Below are positions 54,737-61,028 of a DNA stretch of 64,000 nucleotides, piece by piece. Position 1 is the stretch's first letter; each line of letters opens with the position of its first letter. The position numbers and the translations under genes are program-made. Source of the DNA: an uncultured Alistipes sp. (GTDB lineage Bacteria; Bacteroidota; Bacteroidia; Bacteroidales; Rikenellaceae); assembly GCA_944320985.1 (NCBI GenBank), contig CALUJN010000002.1, positions 1 to 64,000 of the forward strand. The letters run 5' to 3'. The notes below the pieces were generated by a model. That model was not told the DNA's origin. It saw only the letters and a list, made by a program, of their open reading frames with translations, and did no database searches.

Positions 54737-56167
54737 TCAGTTGAAAAATATCGAATTCTGAATCTGCCATTCATGATTGGCATTCAGCACCAATACCCCG
54801 GCAACACTCAGATCGACGGGAACATCCTCCCCGTAACTCTGAGACTGACTCTTCTCGCCCATGGTATAGAGCCGGTTGCGGACCAGGCTGAAACAGGTCT
54901 CCGTATCCAGATTCTCGACCTGCGAAATCTGGGTACGCCCCAGCACCCCATTGGGTAATGAGACCAGTGTACGGTCTTCACCCGCACTCTCAAAATCCTG
55001 CAGCACCACATCCCAGAATTTGACAACGTCGCCCCGGGTGTCGAGCAGCTGCATCTGGAAGGTCGGAATCGAAAGGTCGGGATTGGCCTGAGTCATGTCT
55101 ACGGCAATCCAGAACTTCTCGCCGAAAACCGAACCCCGGGCCAGAGAGATGCTTCCCTGCAGGTAGCTATCCTCGTCGGTCTGCCAGTTCGCATCATCGG
55201 AATCGAGGTAGCCGTCCGCATTGCTATCATACGGCAGCCGGGGATCCTCGGGATTCCCCGGAAACCAGCGGGCAAGATCGATCTCATAGACCTCGAAGGC
55301 GTTATTGCGTGAGGACCCCGCCAGCCGGGCGTCGTAATCCGTACGGGGATTCATGCCGTTTATGACGTTGTCCTTACTGAAGTCGTAGGCATCGTCCATC
55401 CCCCGGAAGCCTCCGAAAATCACGGTCTGGTTGCGTCGGGTAGCAACCAGACGGAGTTTGGCAACCCTGCTGCCGTTCTCCTCGACTGGAATACGCGTAA
55501 AGTATCCGAACGTTCCGGCAACCTGCCGCCGAACAACCAACACCCCCTGCCCGGCATCGGTCCCTCCGCTTCGCCCCGAAAGGATCTTTCCATTCTCGAC
55601 CCGGAACATCTCGGCGCCGGCGAAGATCTCCTCGGCAGAATCCCCCAACGGCACGGTGGCAACCTCCGTACGGTTATAGACATCTCCGACCTCGAACCCC
55701 GCAAAGGGCTGATACCCCCCCCCGAACGTCCCCGATTGATACCCGATGGCATAGGCCATGTAGTCCGTCCCTTCGACGAGGCATTGCTCGCCGCGGAGCG
55801 ATACGGTGGCATAACGACCTTGTCCGCTCTCCAGGCTCCAGGGAATACTCGACAGGTTATTCGGGCTGCTCCAGTCGTCAATCGTACCCTTAAAGACCAC
55901 TCGGGCGGGCGTACGATACTCCACGATGAGTATGCTCAGTTTGTCGAAGGTCTGGGTCGGAGCCACACTCGAAATGGGCCGTCGGGTGGTCGGAAGTGTG
56001 GGAACAACGCCTTCTCCGCCAGTGAAGAGCTCGCCCATGCTCTCCACGGCCACGATGAACTGCTGTTCGGAAAGGGTTTCAGTCGGCTCGTATGCCGAGT
56101 CGCTGTATCCCGCTCCGCCCAGCAGAGCGGCCGTCAGGCCGAGGTAGAAATGTCCGAATCGTTTCAT
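54737..56167 (-). CDS. fimbrillin-like protein with lost lipobox Cys
   Basis: A 476-residue fimbrillin-type protein. The start at 56167 gives a signal sequence that ends LLGGAGY, with Tyr21 where a lipobox Cys is expected (TAC codon at 56107-56105; TGC is one base away). The body has RTDYDARLAGSS, DSNADGYLDSDDANW and other Mfa1-like segments. It lies between the frameshifted major fimbrillin and the accessory subunit. With no Cys it would be exported by signal peptidase I, not acylated, which would block the usual lipoprotein-based fimbrial maturation. Confidence 0.75.
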   Translation of the reverse strand: MKRFGHFYLGLTAALLGGAGYSDSAYEPTETLSEQQFIVAVESMGELFTGGEGVVPTLPTTRRPISSVAPTQTFDKLSILIVEYRTPARVVFKGTIDDWSSPNNLSSIPWSLESGQGRYATVSLRGEQCLVEGTDYMAYAIGYQSGTFGGGYQPFAGFEVGDVYNRTEVATVPLGDSAEEIFAGAEMFRVENGKILSGRSGGTDAGQGVLVVRRQVAGTFGYFTRIPVEENGSRVAKLRLVATRRNQTVIFGGFRGMDDAYDFSKDNVINGMNPRTDYDARLAGSSRNNAFEVYEIDLARWFPGNPEDPRLPYDSNADGYLDSDDANWQTDEDSYLQGSISLARGSVFGEKFWIAVDMTQANPDLSIPTFQMQLLDTRGDVVKFWDVVLQDFESAGEDRTLVSLPNGVLGRTQISQVENLDTETCFSLVRNRLYTMGEKSQSQSYGEDVPVDLSVAGVLVLNANHEWQIQNSIFFN

Positions 56168-56241
56168 GGTCTGCGTGTCGGGATTCTGAACAGTCCGATA
56201 CCGCCCTGAAAGACGGTATCGGATGTCTCGGTTCGAGAAGA

Positions 56242-57521
56242 TCAATCCAGCTCCATGTCGTGAATGACCTCCCAGTTGTCGTTGACGATCAGTTTGAGCT
56301 CGTGCTTGTTGTTGAGCGAAATCGGATCGTCATTGTCCCCCGGTGTGGGATCCGTATCCGTACCGTCTCCCGGATCATCCGTTTCACGGGTCCCCAGTCC
56401 GTACAGGTGGTTGCGGACGATGTTGTAGGCATTGGCATCCTCGGTCACGGACACGCCGCTTCCGAAATTCGACCCGTTCCACGTATAGAGGGTATAGGGA
56501 TCGGTCGTCGGAAGGTTGACGTTCCATTCACGCTTCACCACCCCCGAGGCGGTTGTCAGCTGAAGCTTCAGGGTTTGCGTGGATTCGACCTTCGCAAAGG
56601 GGATAACGAATGCTCCGCTGAAGACCGAACCCTTTTCGAAGGTGGCTACTCCGTTGTAACGGGCCGGCTTCTGCCAGTTCGCATAACCGACGCCCGTATC
56701 GACAAGATTGTCCCCGTCGGCATCCTCCAGCGTCGTGAACCATTCGTTCAGATCGATCGTCGCCAGCGTCTTGTCGAACTCCGGGTCCGTCGAGGCGCCG
56801 TTCATGACCGCGGTCGTTATGCCGCTGCCCGTGCCGTTGTCCGTCATGTCCAGATTGGCAAACTGTCCGAGGACAAGCTGGTTGTTTTCATCCGCCGAGA
56901 CCAACTTCAACATCGAGGCATCTTCGAGGTAGGGAATCTCCTTGGCGTAGACGTAAACACCAGCCACCTGTCGGTTCAGAATGATCTCCTTCTTGAATCC
57001 CTGGGCTTTCTCCACGGCAAAGGATTCGGTCGAGCCGGTAAAGAGCTCCTCGGCGCCGTTGTCCGTGCCCAGCGTCAAAACGGCATTCTCCTGGAACGTG
57101 TTACCCGAGACAAGCTGGGTCGGGATATCTCCGTAATCGCTGCTGTCGTGGTAGCCCACGGCAAAAATCCGGTAATTCCCATCCTCAAGCTTGTCGTCAA
57201 GCAGAAACTCCGCATAACGGCCATCATTGACCCGATAGTCGGCCGATTCTTTTGCCAGTCGCTGAAGGTCTTCGTGGCGACGATCGAGTTGTCGGCGGCA
57301 TTAACCACATAGACAACGACATTCTCTATGCTTTGATCCGCGGCCGAACTGAGCAGCGGGCGTCCCGCACGCGTAGCCGGACCATTGCTGTTGGAAACGG
57401 TCAGCGAGATGATCTGATCCGTATTCGCAACCGGTGTGTCGTCCGTCTGATCCGGACCGGAGCAGGACTGGAAAGCCCAGGTTCCAACCAGGGCCATTCC
57501 CAAAAGGTATATTTGTTTCAT
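56242..57521 (-). pseudogene. major fimbrillin (Mfa1-like) with frameshift near 57250
   Basis: A fimbrillin gene of about 426 codons, interrupted by a one-base loss. The N-terminal frame gives a lipoprotein signal (lipobox FQSC, C20) and runs through TKTFSDWQ; after the run AAAA (plus strand TTTT at 57250-57253) the coding signal switches frame to ESADYRVNDGRYAEFLL and continues to the proper C-terminus (NWEVIHDMELD). One extra A would restore the frame. No canonical slippery heptamer is seen. It could be a pseudogene, an ON/OFF homopolymer switch, or a sequencing error. Confidence 0.85.
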
Positions 57522-57546
57522 GACAAAAAGGTTTGATTAAAAAAGG

Positions 57547-57558
57547 TGTACATGTACA
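57547..57558. promoter_or_regulatory. perfect 12-bp palindrome upstream of the fimbrillin gene
   Basis: TGTACATGTACA, a perfect palindrome 26-37 bp upstream of the fimbrillin start, between it and the Mfa2-like stop. Possibly an operator; no -7 element is evident. Confidence 0.35.
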
Positions 57559-57583
57559 TATCTCGTTTTCATATCGCCGGCCG

Positions 57584-58507
57584 TCAATCGATCTCCATCT
57601 CGTGTAACAGCTCCCAGTTGCCATTTACACGGAGGTAAATATCAAAACCCGAACCATTCTCCTCTTCGCGATAGACATATCGAAGGATCGTGATCTCGTT
57701 CCGTCCCATGGTAATGCTTATATCTTGCGGAGAGAGTGACGGATAGAGCGTCGACCGGGAGCCATCGTTCATCTGCGATTTGTCGAAAAAGACAATGTTG
57801 AGCGTGGACCCCTCGAATGATTCGGACGGGCACATCAGCGTCTGGGTCTGGATGTCGTTCTGTACGGTCCAGTCCAGCGCGGTCTGCACGCTCGTCGGAG
57901 CGGAATAGGAGAATCCGTTATCGACCAAACCATACACCCCGCCAATGTTTTTGGTCGAAAAATCAATGTTGTCCGGCAGCCCCTCAGCCTTGATGAGCAG
58001 ATTGCCCTTCGTCCGCTCAAGACCCAACGTATGTGTTTCGTTGCCGTAGCGGTAGTCAAAAGTCGCACTGCCCAGATAGATATCGTTGGCGGCGGTCCCT
58101 TCGGACTCCATGCCGGCCTGTGTCGCATTTTCTCCGAGGGCCGTCTCGTCGTCCATGTTGCCCCATACGGTGAGCGTGTATTTCCCATACGGGAGGTCGT
58201 CCGGAAGGTCGACCTGTTGGGTTGGGGCATCGTTCGTGATCCGAACGTTCGGCTGTTCGACCACGACACGGCCCGCGGCATCGTGGAGAATGTAATACAG
58301 CGAATGGACATAGGAGCGGAAGGGCAGCGTGTCCTCCTGACGCTCCATCAGCCCGAGTTTCGCGGCATCATCGACGTTGAAGTAGTTCTTGTCCTTCACC
58401 GTCAGCGTGATACGCAACGACGGACACGGCGGCAACGACTCGCGGATGCATCCGAAGGCTGTCGCACAAACAATACCCGACAACAGCATTCTAACGAGAT
58501 GTTTCAT
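57584..58507 (-). CDS. FimB/Mfa2 family fimbrial anchor lipoprotein
   Basis: A 307-residue lipoprotein with lipobox FGC (C20) and the FimB/Mfa2 Cys pattern (CIRESLPPCPSLRITLTVKD). Beta-sandwich character follows. Mfa2-type proteins anchor the fimbria and set its length. The start overlaps the end of the DUF3868 frame by 17 nt. Its C-terminal NWELLHEMEID closely resembles that of the major fimbrillin (NWEVIHDMELD). The gene is intact. Confidence 0.87.
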   Translation of the reverse strand: MKHLVRMLLSGIVCATAFGCIRESLPPCPSLRITLTVKDKNYFNVDDAAKLGLMERQEDTLPFRSYVHSLYYILHDAAGRVVVEQPNVRITNDAPTQQVDLPDDLPYGKYTLTVWGNMDDETALGENATQAGMESEGTAANDIYLGSATFDYRYGNETHTLGLERTKGNLLIKAEGLPDNIDFSTKNIGGVYGLVDNGFSYSAPTSVQTALDWTVQNDIQTQTLMCPSESFEGSTLNIVFFDKSQMNDGSRSTLYPSLSPQDISITMGRNEITILRYVYREEENGSGFDIYLRVNGNWELLHEMEID

Positions 58508-60093
58508 ATTCGGCTTCGGAATTGGTCAGAAAAACAAAATCCGGAAGATCCGCATACGCCGCAAAATCCGGTTCCATCCGGGCGCGTCGGGCCAGATCCG
58601 GCTCCCGTACGGCTCGGGTCAAGTGGACAAGAAGCGATGAGGCATCCCCTTGCCGCGCGGCAATCAACGCCCGGACTACGCTCCCCGGGAGGTAGAATCG
58701 GCACTCCGGGACATGATGCCGGCAGCCTCCGCCGTCCGGTCGACCGCCAATGCGGCCAGCGCCGCGTCGGTGGTTCCGAACTCCTTCAGCAGGGCATAAG
58801 CCGCCGCAGGACGGTGGGTCCGGAGCAGCAACAACCCGCGGTTATATCGGGCCTCGGGCAGCGAATCGATCGATTCGAGCAGCGCCAAAGCCCGCTTCTC
58901 CGCTCCCTGCATGGAGAGAAGGACCGCCCGGGTGTTGAGCAACTCCGGCGAGAGCTCTGGCAGTGGTTCGACAACGGCCCGGGCCTCATCGCTCCGGCCT
59001 TCCCGGATCAGAAGCAGGGCCAGGTTGTTCGCCGCGACATGCGACTGTGGAAAACGATCGAGCAAGGTCGCATAAAGTCTCTTTTTCTCTGCGGGAGTCG
59101 TCAGCAGCCTCGCAACACGGAGCAGCTCCGCTTCGTTCAGGGTCTCCGGCCGTTTGTCGTACATGCGCAGCAACTCCCGATCGGTCGTGAAACTGCGGAT
59201 CACGTACGTATATTCGTACTCCACCCTGCGATCCCTTTGCAGATAACGGGCCCGAATCGTCAGCCAGGAGGCCAGGAGGCGGATCTCTCGTTCCGCCACG
59301 TCGTCCTCCTCCCCGGCATGGCGGTTGAGGATCTCCGCCAGAACAAGCGTATCGGGATCTGACGCGGCGCGCATGGACTCGAGTACGGGCTCCCAGCCTT
59401 CGGAAGAGGCCTCAATGCGCGTATGCCGGGCCTGCGCGGGCGTTATGACCTGTCGGCTGACGAGCCACTCCAGGGCCGACTCAGCCCGACGGCGAGCCAG
59501 CGCAAGATTCACGGAACAGGGACCGTCGGCCGAGGCCATGCCCTCGATCACCAACGTATCAAGGGTGGTCAATGAATCGGCGACGATGCGTTGCAGGGCC
59601 CCAAGCATCGTCTCCATTTCCCGGCGGTTGTTACCCAGCGACCGCAGGAGTGAATCGAGAGACGAGCCACAATCCGACCTCCCGCACCGTTCGACGGGAC
59701 GTCCGCCGTGGCGGCATAGGGAATCTCGATCCGCCGTGCCGGATTCACGCGCCGTACGACTGCGGACAACGAGTCGGTTTGTCCCGAAAAGGTCTGCCGG
59801 CGATCCTGCTTCCGGGTCTGGATCGGGGCATCGAGAACCAGCATCGGAAGGCGTGACACAGGACCATCGTCCTGCACAAGCATCGGCTGGAATATCATCC
59901 GGCTGCGACGCGAAAGGCTCCGTGCCGGGATTTGAAGATGCGTCTCCAGACGTACCTGCGAAAGCGTATCGGGCGTCAGAAGCCCGACATGCGGAACGGA
60001 AACGCCCGAAGCGGACCGCTGAACCGAACACCCGGCGTTACATGCGAACAAGCCCCCTGCAAGGGTGCCAATTATCCATATTTTCGGTGTCAT
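58491..60093 (-). pseudogene. DUF3868/OmpA-like/TPR fimbrial-locus protein, two frameshifts
   Basis: In order: lipoprotein signal (MTPKIWIIGTLAGGLFACNAGC), DUF3868 region (RLPMLVLDAPIQTR), an OmpA-like domain (LVIEGMASADGPCSVNLALARRRAES) and TPR helices (LDRFPQSHVAANNLALLLIREGRSDEARAVVEPLP). The first switch of frame is near plus 59681 (CCC run; one more G on the minus strand restores it). The second is near 58687-58710: after DSTSRGA the current frame hits TAG at 58678-58676, while the coding signal continues in another frame (RALIAARQGDASSLL, MEPDFAAYADLPDFVFLTN) to TAG at 58493-58491. Together these make a pseudogene. Confidence 0.8.
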
Positions 60094-60106
60094 GTCTCGG
60101 GAAGCG

Positions 60107-60667
60107 TTAGAAAAGATAGGAAACAGAGAGGGAGATTGCCGTAGGTCCCAGATAATTCCGGATCTTCTCCGTCGTACATCGGGCACAAGGCAGATCCGGG
60201 CGTTCCTTATACCAGAGACGCGCGTATCCAACCCCGATCAAGGCTTCGAGATTCCATCGCGGCGAGAGAATCCAGTCGTAACCGTAAGTAATACCGCCGC
60301 CGGCCAGATAACCATCGTAGATCCGCCCTCCGTGACAGACGTAGTATTGTGCTCCGTGGAGGTGAGTGCCAAGGAAGTGACCTTCGAAGGCCTCGCACAA
60401 CCAGTAGCGGCCCTCGGGCTGCACAACCCAAAAACGGAAATGCTCCCCGTTACGTACCGTTCAGGGCTTGCAGGCTCCCGAAATCTCCAAAGTCACCTTG
60501 CGGCTCAGGGCAACCTCGACTCCCGCATTGGGTGCCAGAACCGACCAAAAAACAGCATCACTCTTTATGGCTGCATGCTGTGCCCGTACACCCGAAGTCA
60601 GCAGAAGACCCCAAAAGGTCATGACGACGAACCATTTGCCTGTTTTATTTCTCTTCGGACCGATCAT
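60107..60667 (-). pseudogene. DUF3575 fimbrial-locus protein with in-frame stop
   Basis: One open frame of 187 codons is broken only by TGA at 60463-60461. The first part (signal sequence MTFWGLLLTSGVRA, then VLAPNAGVEVALSRKVTLEISG) and the last part (FRFWVVQPEGRYWLCEAFEGHFLGTH, ending SLSVSYLF) are both DUF3575, an outer-membrane beta-barrel family found at the head of fimbrial loci. The stop sits exactly at the Trp of the usual NPWT motif (TGG to TGA). It is thus a nonsense pseudogene. Confidence 0.85.
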
Positions 60668-60977
60668 TTTTCCGGACGTCTTTTACAGTGTGAACAGCTC
60701 GAATCACCCGACAACCTCCAATTTTGATGCCTTAACGTCCCTAACCGGAATTTTCGATCCGCAATAAGCATACACGCAGCCTCCGGGCAGAACCTTGCAC
60801 GGCAACCTGTCCGGGTCTCTGTCCTGTTATACGAACTCGCTGTCACGGGATTGGATGAGGACAACATGGAGAATCTCCCGCCGATCCTCCAACCGAAGGA
60901 TATATTCCTTCCTCACGAGGCGCTGCACCCGTCGTCCGCCTATCCGGGCATTAAAACGGCTCGCCGCAGCAAAAAAA
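60668..60977. other. intergenic region upstream of fimbrial locus, no gene found
   Basis: About 310 bp between the DUF3575 gene and the secDF terminator. No coding frame is convincing and no clean TTG/TAnnTTTG promoter could be read on the minus strand. Confidence 0.5.
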
Positions 60978-61006
60978 AGACCGCTCCCGAAATCCGGGAG
61001 CGGTCT
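60978..61006 (-). terminator. secDF terminator
   Basis: 12-bp perfect stem AGACCGCTCCCG / CGGGAGCGGTCT (60978-60989, 60995-61006), followed on the minus strand by eight Ts (60977-60970). Confidence 0.92.
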
Positions 61007-61028
61007 CTCTGTCGTTTTCCGTCAGGAA

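Noticed and set aside
57240..57260. Programmed -1 frameshift in the fimbrillin
   Set aside because: No X-XXY-YYZ slippery heptamer and no evident stimulatory hairpin; a one-base loss near a short A run explains it better.
60461..60463. Selenocysteine or recoded TGA in DUF3575
   Set aside because: The family has Trp at this place, and other genes in the window use TGA as a normal stop.
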